Assembly (NCBI RefSeq): GCF_030717995.2
Contig: NZ_CP157743.1
Coordinates: 2,506,501 to 2,570,500, forward strand
Direction of reading: 5' to 3'
Length of the DNA: 64,000 bases
Source of the DNA: Methylomarinum sp. Ch1-1
GTDB taxonomy: Bacteria > Pseudomonadota > Gammaproteobacteria > Methylococcales > Methylomonadaceae
Shown here one piece after another: positions 39,117 through 46,471 of this stretch (positions are counted from its first letter, which is position 1; each line of letters begins with the position of its first letter). A program made the translations under genes and the position numbers. Below the pieces are notes generated by a model. The model saw nothing but the letters and a program-made list of their open reading frames with translations. It searched no databases and had not been told where the DNA came from.

Positions 39117-39503
39117 ATGGATATCAAACTCGGAAAACCCGGCGAAAAACTCGACCCGGAATTGTTTAACAGTATCGCGCAACAGGCTGCCAAGCGCATA
39201 GCAGGGGACGACCGAAGAAAAAACGATAATAAACCGACTCAGTTGAGAAAGTTTTATGACGAAATTGTTTTATGGGATAGCAAGGTTTTGCAACATCCGG
39301 AAAAATTCGATGAATACTTGCCCTTCATCCGCATGATCAACGCCAAGGCCGCTTATGCCAAAGGCCGAAAGCTGGTGGACGAAAACTTTGTCGACATGGT
39401 TCATAAGGGCTTGCAGCAAGTCGTCTGCCCTAAAACATTACACACTTTCAAATTATTCATGGAAGCCTTCATGGGCTTTTACAAACAAGAACGTCCTAAC
39501 TGA
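39117..39503 (+). CDS. csm2: Csm2, small subunit of type III-A complex
   Basis: A 128-aa helical protein. The motifs LRKFYDEIVLWDSKVL, FIRMINAKAAYAKGR and FKLFMEAFMGFYK match Csm2. It forms the inner filament of the Csm complex along the crRNA-target duplex. Spacing of 14 bp to csm3 indicates co-transcription. Confidence 0.92.
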   Translation: MDIKLGKPGEKLDPELFNSIAQQAAKRIAGDDRRKNDNKPTQLRKFYDEIVLWDSKVLQHPEKFDEYLPFIRMINAKAAYAKGRKLVDENFVDMVHKGLQQVVCPKTLHTFKLFMEAFMGFYKQERPN

Positions 39504-39517
39504 TACGAGGCAATGCT

Positions 39518-40237
39518 ATGCAACTGACCAAAATTCAAAAACTCACCGGCCAGATCGAACTGCTCAGCGGCCTACATATCGGCAGCGGCAATACCGAAAT
39601 TCATATTGGCGGCACCGACAACCCGGTCATCAAGAACCCGATTACCCAGCAACCTTATATCCCAGGTTCCAGCATCAAAGGCAAAATGCGCAGTTTACTG
39701 GAATGGCAATTAGGCGTGGTCGGACAAACAGACGGCCATCCCTTAAGCTTCAAGCATCTGAAAAAACTAGACGGTAAGATGTTGGATGCATCCAAAGCCC
39801 TGATCAAGCTGTTCGGCGGCGCGCCGGACGGCGATATTGCCGTCGATTTATTGGCCGAGATCGGCCCCAGCCGTCTGTCCTTTTGGGATTGCTCGCTGGA
39901 TCCCGAATGGGCTAATGAAATGGATCGCAAAAACCTGTTGCTCACCGAAACCAAGATGGAAAACACGATCGACCGCATCAAAGGCACGGCCGAGCATCCG
40001 CGCAACACCGAGCGCGTCCCCGCCACCGCTCGATTTGATTTTAACCTCACGATACGCGTCCACGATCAAGAAGACCTGACCGATACGATCCTGGTCGGCC
40101 TCAAATTGTTGGAACTGACCGGCCTGGGTGGCTCCGGGTCGCGCGGTTACGGCAAAATAGCCTTTCGCAGCCTGAAACTGGATGACCAGGACATTCAAGC
40201 CAGGCTTGAACAACTCAAACTGCAAGAGGCCGCCTGA
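39518..40237 (+). CDS. csm3: Csm3, backbone RAMP with target-RNA cleavage site
   Basis: A 239-aa RAMP protein forming the complex backbone and cutting target RNA at 6-nt intervals. The catalytic aspartate aligns to D34 (GGTDNPVIKNPI), equivalent to the aspartate shown to be catalytic in other Csm3 proteins. PGSSIKGKMRSLLEW and GLGGSGSRGYGKI are family motifs. Its stop overlaps the csm4 start. Confidence 0.95.
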   Translation: MQLTKIQKLTGQIELLSGLHIGSGNTEIHIGGTDNPVIKNPITQQPYIPGSSIKGKMRSLLEWQLGVVGQTDGHPLSFKHLKKLDGKMLDASKALIKLFGGAPDGDIAVDLLAEIGPSRLSFWDCSLDPEWANEMDRKNLLLTETKMENTIDRIKGTAEHPRNTERVPATARFDFNLTIRVHDQEDLTDTILVGLKLLELTGLGGSGSRGYGKIAFRSLKLDDQDIQARLEQLKLQEAA

Positions 40238-41193
40238 TGCAAAGCTTCTGTGTGACGTTACGCCCTTTATCGGCATTTGCCACGCCGTTAAAGGGCGACA
40301 CGCTGTTTGGACAACTGTGTTGGGCAATTCGCAATCGTCTCGGTGAAGCGTACTTGACCGAATTACTGGATGGCTACACAGACGGCAAGCCATTCGCGGT
40401 GGTTTCCGATGCGTTTCCTGAGCATTATTTACCGTTGCCCAAACTGCCGGGCAGTTTTTATCAAGCCATAGCCGGAGAAGATCGTAAAGCGGTCAAGAAG
40501 CGCTGCTGGCTGCCTGAAACAGAGATTGAAAAACCGGTTTCAGAATGGTTGGGCCTGGCCCGCAATGCTTCGGAGCTTGCCGGAGAGTATTCCAAATTGA
40601 GCGAAAAGCATCCTCAATCTCACAATACCATCGATCGACGAACCAACACGACGGGTGAGGGCGGTTTTGCGCCTTACAGCATCGAACAAGAATGGTTTAT
40701 CCCCGGCCTCAAATGGTCTTTTTATCTAGTGCTCGACAGCGGGCGGTTGAGCGCCGAAGATTGCGAACAATGCCTGGCTGACATCGGCAATATCGGCTTT
40801 GGCCGTGACGCCAGCATTGGGCTCGGCAAATTCGCGGTTGAGGATTTTCAAGCCAGGCCCTTGCCGACGCAGGACAACGCCAATGCCTGTCTGACGCTCG
40901 CGCCTTGCGCACCCCAAGGCCTGGGGTTTGACGGGCGGCTTAGTTTCTACCAGTTATTTACCCGCTTTGGCCGGCATGGAGATATCGCCGTACACCAGGA
41001 AGGCAAACCGTTTAAAAATCCGGTGCTACTGGCGCAGACTGCCGCCGTATTCGGGACAAATCCGCCCGAATCCGGTTTTATCGGACAAGGCATCGGCGGC
41101 AATGGCGAATTATCCAAAACACTGTCTGCGACGGTGCATCAAGGTTATGCGCCGGTTATCGCGATCAACGTTAATTCCAAGGAATGTTCATGA
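40237..41193 (+). CDS. csm4: Csm4, crRNA 5'-handle-binding RAMP
   Basis: A 318-aa RAMP protein. The starting motif FATPLKGDTLFGQLCWAIRNRLG and the glycine-rich GFGRDASIGLGKF fit Csm4, which caps the crRNA 5' handle and contacts Cas10. It overlaps csm3 by one base and csm5 by four bases. Confidence 0.9.
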   Translation: MQSFCVTLRPLSAFATPLKGDTLFGQLCWAIRNRLGEAYLTELLDGYTDGKPFAVVSDAFPEHYLPLPKLPGSFYQAIAGEDRKAVKKRCWLPETEIEKPVSEWLGLARNASELAGEYSKLSEKHPQSHNTIDRRTNTTGEGGFAPYSIEQEWFIPGLKWSFYLVLDSGRLSAEDCEQCLADIGNIGFGRDASIGLGKFAVEDFQARPLPTQDNANACLTLAPCAPQGLGFDGRLSFYQLFTRFGRHGDIAVHQEGKPFKNPVLLAQTAAVFGTNPPESGFIGQGIGGNGELSKTLSATVHQGYAPVIAINVNSKECS

Positions 41194-42842
41194 CCCATTT
41201 TTTGAATCATTACACGCTGAAATATACGCCGCTGTCGCCCTTGCATATCGGTGCCGATGAAAGTTATGAGCCGGGCAACTATGTGATCGATGATGAAGCC
41301 GGCGCGTTATATGGCTTCGATAGTCAAGCAGCATTGGCTGGTTTAAGCGAAAACGAGAGACAGCAGTTATTGGCCATCGTCAATGGCAAGCCGGACGACA
41401 CCATGCTGACCAAAGTGCAAGCGTTTTTTCATAACCACCGTGAAAAGCTGTTGGCGTTTGCCAAGCAGCCTATCCCAACGGCGAGTGGCATAAAGTCACT
41501 TTACCAAAAACGGATCGGCAAAACAGCCCAACACGAAGGCAATGGCAGGCGAATCATCAATAAACTGGAAATCGAACGGACCTTTTATAACCCGGTCGAT
41601 GCCACACCGTTACTGCCGGGTAGCAGCATCAAAGGCGCCATTCGCACGGCTCTTTTAGATGCGATTAACGACGGAGAACGGCTTAAAGATCGTAGAGAGC
41701 GTAACCAACAATTCCAGCAGCGTTTGTTGGCAGGTAACTTCCATACCGACCCGATGCGGCTGATTTCTATCGGCGATGCCGCTTGGCAGGGCAGCGTTGA
41801 CAAACCGGCCTGCCAGGTGAGATTCGCGGTAAACCGCAAACGCAAGCCCGTTGTGAAAAATGGCCAATTAATCAAATCACAGGCTGAAACCCGCGAGCTC
41901 TATCAATTGTTGGAATGTATTGCTCCCAATCATTACCAGGGTTTTACAGGTAGTTTAACGCTGCACGATACGCAATCGATTGCGCAAGACGATAGAAAAT
42001 TACCTAAACAACGCTTCCACTGGACGATAAAAGAGATCGCTAAAGCCTGCAATGGGTTTTACATGGAACTGTTCTGGCGAGAATTGAACGCCATGAAGGA
42101 ACGACATTATTTAAAATCCGATTGGCTGAACCAAATCGAGCAATTGATGGAAAACGACCTGTTGAAACGGCTGAATGACGGAGAGGCTTTCATGCTCCGG
42201 ATTGGCCGCCATAGCGGTGCCGAGGCTTTGACACTCGGCGGCGTTCGCAGTATCAAGATTATGCAAGGTCGTGGCGAAAAGCCTAAATGGGAAAAAGAGC
42301 CTAAGACCTGGTGGCTGGTCGCCGATGATATTGCCGATCATAAGTCCTTGCTGCCGTTCGGTTGGGTGTTGGTTGAAATCGATCCTCAATCGCATGACAC
42401 GCAATTGCAGAATTGGTTGGAAAAGAGCCACGGCGATTTAACCGAGTGGATGCTGCAACAACTCGACAAGCAAAACCGGCTCAAACAACAAGCCGAATTG
42501 CGGCTGCGTAAAAAACAAGAGCAAAAAGAAGTCGAACGACAGCAGGCCGAAGCATTGCGTGTGAAACAACAAGAGGAAGAACGGCGCCGCGCTTCGATGA
42601 CGCCGGAGCAATTGCAAATCGATGCATTAAGACAAAAGCTGCAACAAAAGCAAGCTTCCAACCTGCGTGAGCAGATTGGTGGCCCGCTTTATGGCGACAT
42701 GCGGGAGTTGATCAAGCAAACTGAAGCTTGGCCGGCTGGTGCCAAGTCCGAATTACTGGACGTTGCTAAAGACGTGTTGGCGTTTATCGGCGCCAACGGC
42801 AACAAAAAAGCCAAGGAACTGCTCAAGGCTTTGCAACCATGA
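41190..42842 (+). CDS. csm5: Csm5 with long coiled-coil C-terminal extension
   Basis: A 550-aa RAMP protein. The N-terminal LSPLHIGADESYEPGNYV and the central LLPGSSIKGAIRTALLDA are Csm5 motifs; Csm5 sits at the crRNA 3' end and helps its maturation. ATG 41190 is preferred over 41184 because AAGGA lies six bases upstream and it overlaps the csm4 stop as ATGA. The last 140 residues are unusual: a highly charged coiled coil (about 425-475, rich in Lys/Gln/Glu/Arg) and a small helical tail. Confidence 0.9.
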   Translation: MTHFLNHYTLKYTPLSPLHIGADESYEPGNYVIDDEAGALYGFDSQAALAGLSENERQQLLAIVNGKPDDTMLTKVQAFFHNHREKLLAFAKQPIPTASGIKSLYQKRIGKTAQHEGNGRRIINKLEIERTFYNPVDATPLLPGSSIKGAIRTALLDAINDGERLKDRRERNQQFQQRLLAGNFHTDPMRLISIGDAAWQGSVDKPACQVRFAVNRKRKPVVKNGQLIKSQAETRELYQLLECIAPNHYQGFTGSLTLHDTQSIAQDDRKLPKQRFHWTIKEIAKACNGFYMELFWRELNAMKERHYLKSDWLNQIEQLMENDLLKRLNDGEAFMLRIGRHSGAEALTLGGVRSIKIMQGRGEKPKWEKEPKTWWLVADDIADHKSLLPFGWVLVEIDPQSHDTQLQNWLEKSHGDLTEWMLQQLDKQNRLKQQAELRLRKKQEQKEVERQQAEALRVKQQEEERRRASMTPEQLQIDALRQKLQQKQASNLREQIGGPLYGDMRELIKQTEAWPAGAKSELLDVAKDVLAFIGANGNKKAKELLKALQP

Positions 42843-43135
42843 CCACCTACTTCATTTCCCGCCACCCCGGCGCGATACAATGGGCGCAAGAACAAGGTAT
42901 TTGCGTGGATAAACAACTGGCGCATCTGGACATCGACGAGATACGATCCGGAGATGTCGTGATCGGCAGTCTGCCGGTCAATCTGGTCGCCGAATTGACA
43001 CTGAAAAACGCGCGTTACTTGCATCTGACCCTGGACTTGCCGACGGAGTGGCGCGGGTTGGAACTGAACATCGAACAGATGCGGCAGTGCCATGCCCGCT
43101 TGGAAGAATATCGGGTAGACAGGATCGAGGAGTAG
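42839..43135 (+). CDS. csx16: Csx16, putative cyclic-oligoadenylate ring nuclease
   Basis: A 98-aa protein of the VVA1548/Csx16 family: MTTYFISRHPGAIQWAQEQG, HLDIDEIRSGDVVIGSLPVN and YLHLTLDLPTEWRG are characteristic. Recent work places Csx16 among ring nucleases that degrade cyclic oligoadenylates, which would switch off the CARF effectors in this locus. I infer that role from the family. Its ATG overlaps the csm5 stop (ATGA), so it is expressed with the Csm complex. Confidence 0.85.
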   Translation: MTTYFISRHPGAIQWAQEQGICVDKQLAHLDIDEIRSGDVVIGSLPVNLVAELTLKNARYLHLTLDLPTEWRGLELNIEQMRQCHARLEEYRVDRIEE

Positions 43136-43143
43136 CTTTTTCA

Positions 43144-43234
43144 TTGTTCCCACGCTCCGCGAGGGAACGCAGGAGGGGTCGCTCTGCGCCCCGCGCCGCC
43201 GGAGCGACGCAGCATGCATTCCCACGGAGACCGT
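43144..43234. repeat. REP-family sequence, split by the IS4 element
   Basis: Contains GTTCCCACGCTCCGCGAGGGAAC, a GCCGCCGGAGCG block and TTCCCACGGAGACCGT. The last palindrome would read TTCCC-ACGGAGACCGT-GGGAA if the insertion were removed; its second half is at 44636-44651. Confidence 0.75.
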
Positions 43235-44635
43235 CACTGCCATTAAGTTAAAGAATTTCATTTAAAAACAATGCTTTTTCTGACGTTTATGGAAATTTAG
43301 CAAGCGCCTCGCAGATGTTTTTTTGCGAGGCGGATTGCGGCGCTCTCTGACTATGGTCGGATTCATTAAAAATAAAGCGGTAAGCTTTTCTTCGAGAATC
43401 TCGATTTCAGTATCGCCATACAGCAGTTCCAAAGCATGGTGCTTGATGGCGTTGAACGATACTGAACGATTAACCCTCTGTGGAAACTGGGTATTTTTAG
43501 CATCCAACTGCTTTTGCGCCGCATCGGTCAGAATCGACTCCAGTCCTGTCAAATACACAGTTGCATGAAAATCTTGCCTGACCGCTTCCGCCTGCGTTCC
43601 GGTGAAATTTTCCAATTCCAGGCGGGTTTTCAGCAACCCGTAAAAGGTCTCGATTCCCCAGCGCAAGTGATACAGCTCTAAAAACTCGGCCGTCGGGTAA
43701 AGGTCTTTGTCGCACAGCGAGGTCACCAGAACTTCGTATTCACCAGTACTCAAACGGACGCGCACAAAGCGAACTTTCAGCGACATCGGCAACCCAAGTT
43801 TCTGCATCAAAGGCTTCTGATCGGCGCAAGGCTTCAAGGTGACAATCTGATTGGCCTTTCCCTCGCCTTTCAGCATTTTTCTGGCTGCCGCAAATGAGGC
43901 CGCCGAACAGCGAATCACAAAATCGCGCGAGCGATGAACCAGCTCGGCCAACATGCGATATGACGGGTAATTCCTGTCCATGGTCAGCAAATCGCCAGCT
44001 TTGGTGTGAGCCAGGTGCTCAATTGCTAAATCGACCTCGTAGGCTTTTGCTCTGCCCAACCGCGCGTCTACGGCCATGCGGTTCAGCACATCATACAGCA
44101 CCGATGCCAGCGCATAAGGATGCTCACCTTCGATTTCGTTATTTTTGCCATTAGAGTAGTTGATCGTGCCAAATTCCTCGCGTACCTTTTCGGTATTGGG
44201 CAGCACCACTTTCGAGCCATCTACGGCCAGTATGCGAAAACCCCAGAATTTATGATATTCATCATCGCTATACACGGTATCAACGATGGCGCTCTGGTTT
44301 AATTCGATGAATGCCGTATGTTTGAGTTTGTAGCGCGCTTGCGAATACGCGCTGGCGGTCACTAGCGGCTCGTTCAGCCACATCATGGCCTCGTTAAGGA
44401 CGTTTTGCAAAGGTTTGACACTCTTTCTCATAATCAAGACCATCAGCAATGCAAACGGTAGACTTCGCTTTCGAGTAAAGTCCTTTTCTGATGTTCTGTG
44501 AGTGTTTTTAAACGTTTCATCTTCGAGTTGTGTGCGGCTGTGGGTGAGAGCCAGTTTTTTTTAGGCATTATTAACGGTAAAAGGCTGGTATTATCGTTTA
44601 TTTTCAATAATTTTCTTCTTAACTTAATGGCAGTG
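43235..44635 (-). mobile_element. IS4-family insertion sequence, 1401 bp
   Basis: The ends are inverted: CACTGCCATTAAGTTAA at 43235 and TTAACTTAATGGCAGTG ending at 44635. Perfect 11-bp direct repeats ACGGAGACCGT flank it (43224-43234 and 44636-44646), typical of the IS4 family. The element lies between csx16 and the CARF effector genes and is oriented against them. The near-perfect ends and duplication suggest a fairly recent insertion. Confidence 0.93.
43262..44449 (-). CDS. IS4-family DDE transposase
   Basis: From the ATG at 44449 the frame encodes 395 aa. DDE residues lie in RILAVDGSKVVLPN, LLTMDRNYPS and the YREK signature YHLRWGIETFYGLLK. Conserved residues such as DFTRKRSLPFALL lie upstream of this ATG in the same frame, which stays open back to a run of eight A (44555-44562 on the plus strand are T). 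The likely real start, ATG 44568 (MPKK), is in another frame and would need a -1 slip on that run. The protein may therefore be made by slippage, or be truncated. Confidence 0.88.
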   Translation of the reverse strand: MLMVLIMRKSVKPLQNVLNEAMMWLNEPLVTASAYSQARYKLKHTAFIELNQSAIVDTVYSDDEYHKFWGFRILAVDGSKVVLPNTEKVREEFGTINYSNGKNNEIEGEHPYALASVLYDVLNRMAVDARLGRAKAYEVDLAIEHLAHTKAGDLLTMDRNYPSYRMLAELVHRSRDFVIRCSAASFAAARKMLKGEGKANQIVTLKPCADQKPLMQKLGLPMSLKVRFVRVRLSTGEYEVLVTSLCDKDLYPTAEFLELYHLRWGIETFYGLLKTRLELENFTGTQAEAVRQDFHATVYLTGLESILTDAAQKQLDAKNTQFPQRVNRSVSFNAIKHHALELLYGDTEIEILEEKLTALFLMNPTIVRERRNPPRKKTSARRLLNFHKRQKKHCF

Positions 44636-44687
44636 ACGGAGACCGTGGGAACGATATGGAAAAGAGACTGATATGTTATGGTTCCCA

Positions 44688-44712
44688 TGCTCCTGCGTGG
44701 GAACGTATCCAG
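44688..44712. repeat. REP hairpin upstream of the CARF effector genes
   Basis: GTTCCCATGCTCCTGCGTGGGAAC forms a stem-loop of the same REP family. It lies in the 190-bp gap between the IS4 element and the CARF-HEPN gene. A sequence resembling a promoter cannot be assigned with confidence. Confidence 0.65.
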
Positions 44713-44826
44713 TGAAGCTCAGCGTCCAGTAACCGCGGGAGTGATGCCTGCTGGTTCGCGCGCCGGAACCATAAAAATTCAGGCCCCTAAAAAAACGATT
44801 GCAACGCAAAGAAATAACACCAACGT

Positions 44827-46110
44827 ATGAACAGCAAACCAATTATTCTCGTCTGCACCGTAGGTGGCAGTCATCAGCCCATCGTCAGCGCGATCAACGA
44901 AATGCGACCCGATTATGTCGTTTTTATTTGCACAGATAAAGATCCGGCCACTGGCCGACCCGGCTCGAATATTCAGATTACGGGAAAAGGCCATTGCATC
45001 AAGGCCCATAATAACGACGATAAGCCGACTCTACCGGCGATCCCACAACAGACGGGACTATCACAAGAGGCTTATGAAGTCGTATTGACGGTTTCTGACG
45101 ATCTAGATCGTATTTATCTCGATTGCAGTCGGGTGATTGACTCCGTCTTGAAAAAATTTCCCGGGGCCGGCATTGTCGCCGATTATACCGGCGGCACCAA
45201 ATCTATGAGCGCCGGGTTGGCGATGGCGGCGCTGGAAAATCCTAACATCGAACTGCAGTTGGTGACCGGAAACCGCTCCGACCTGATCAAAGTCCATGAC
45301 GGTTCGCAATACACCGCACTGGCCAATATCGAGCAAATCCGTTTTCAGCGGACCCTTGCGCCTTTCCGCGCGTGTTGGGAGAGATTCGCTTACGGTGAAG
45401 CCGAAGCGGGGCTGAAAAGGATACAAACGCCCAGAAATACTCAGCTAAGGGCCGCATTGAACCGATTCCGGGATTTAAGCACGGCCTTTGCGGAATGGGA
45501 TAATTTCAATCATGAAATCGCCCTGAGAATACTGCGGCCTTATGCGCCAAGCATGCCGTCAACTATGAAGCCCTATCTCGGTATAGCCATGCGCCTGAAT
45601 GACAATGATCCCAAAAAACGCGATGCGGCGCGACTTTACGATTTATATCTGAACGCCCTGCGCCGAGCCGAACAGGGACGCTTTGATGATGCGATTGCCC
45701 GGATTTACCGGCTGATAGAATGGACTGCGCAATGGATGCTGCTTCATCGCTGCGGCATCGATACTGCCAATGTGCCGGAAACGGAAATTCCGGACGGCAT
45801 GCAACTGAGCCTAAATCGCGAGCAACAATGGCAAGCCGGCCTTTACAATGCCTGGCAGTTGATCAAGCTGAAAACCGATGGCGCCGCGGCCCAGTTTATA
45901 GAACAGGAAGATAAAACCTTGTTGAACCATATCAAGATTCGCAACCAGTCCATTCTGGCGCACGGCTTTTCGCCGGTGCGCCGCGAGCATTGGCACGAGT
46001 TAGTCCGCTTTATCGAGCACAAATTCATTCCGATGTTACTGGCGGAGACAGCTTGCGTTGGGATAAAAACATTGCCTAACCAACTGCCGAACAGATATGA
46101 ATTGAATTAA
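44827..46110 (+). CDS. CARF-HEPN ribonuclease (Csm6-like, TIGR02710 family)
   Basis: A 427-aa protein. The N-terminal CARF domain (about 1-160) has IILVCTVGGSHQPIVSAI and VADYTGGTKSMSAGLAMAAL, the loops that bind cyclic oligoadenylates. The C-terminal helical part carries a HEPN motif R372-x6-H379 (IRNQSILAHG). By family it should become a nonspecific RNase when Cas10's second messenger binds, causing dormancy or death of infected cells. It lies downstream of the IS4 element, in the same direction as the cas genes. Confidence 0.87.
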   Translation: MNSKPIILVCTVGGSHQPIVSAINEMRPDYVVFICTDKDPATGRPGSNIQITGKGHCIKAHNNDDKPTLPAIPQQTGLSQEAYEVVLTVSDDLDRIYLDCSRVIDSVLKKFPGAGIVADYTGGTKSMSAGLAMAALENPNIELQLVTGNRSDLIKVHDGSQYTALANIEQIRFQRTLAPFRACWERFAYGEAEAGLKRIQTPRNTQLRAALNRFRDLSTAFAEWDNFNHEIALRILRPYAPSMPSTMKPYLGIAMRLNDNDPKKRDAARLYDLYLNALRRAEQGRFDDAIARIYRLIEWTAQWMLLHRCGIDTANVPETEIPDGMQLSLNREQQWQAGLYNAWQLIKLKTDGAAAQFIEQEDKTLLNHIKIRNQSILAHGFSPVRREHWHELVRFIEHKFIPMLLAETACVGIKTLPNQLPNRYELN

Positions 46111-46231
46111 TGCCGGACAAACGTGTGGTTTGTTGAATTCGATTATGCCCATTTTCCGACGAGAAAACATCGTCGGACGCTTAGTGTTTTACGCCGCCGG
46201 AGCGGCGCAGCATGCGTTCCCACGGAGACCG

Positions 46232-46378
46232 CTCATCGTTATACACATCTTTATGTGAACCATGTCATTCCGGCAGGGATTGCCGAAATCCAGGCTACAA
46301 GGATGTATTTGGCTTGTCATCCTTGACGCTGGATACCCGCTCCCGGCGGGTATGACGAGACTTATGTATAACGATGAG
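46232..46378. repeat. 147-bp MITE inside a REP palindrome
   Basis: Inverted ends CTCATCGTTATACAC and GTATAACGATGAG. Flanking near-perfect direct repeats CGGAGACCG (46223-46231) and CGGAGACTG (46379-46387). Removing it restores TTCCCACGGAGAC(C/T)GTGGGAA, the same palindrome hit by the IS4 element. The interior carries an inner repeat (GTCATTCCGGCAGGGATTGCC) that recurs, inverted, near 63020-63060. The rest of the gap 46111-46471 holds no gene. Confidence 0.75.
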
Positions 46379-46471
46379 CGGAGACTGTGGGAACGAGGCA
46401 ATTCTGTAAGCGGGCTTTAGCGCATCGTCTAAACCGCGCTACCTAGAGACGATTAATCAACGACACGAAAC

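Noticed and set aside
46123-46326. 67-codon frame between the CARF-HEPN gene and cad1
   Set aside because: It spans REP sequence and the inserted MITE.
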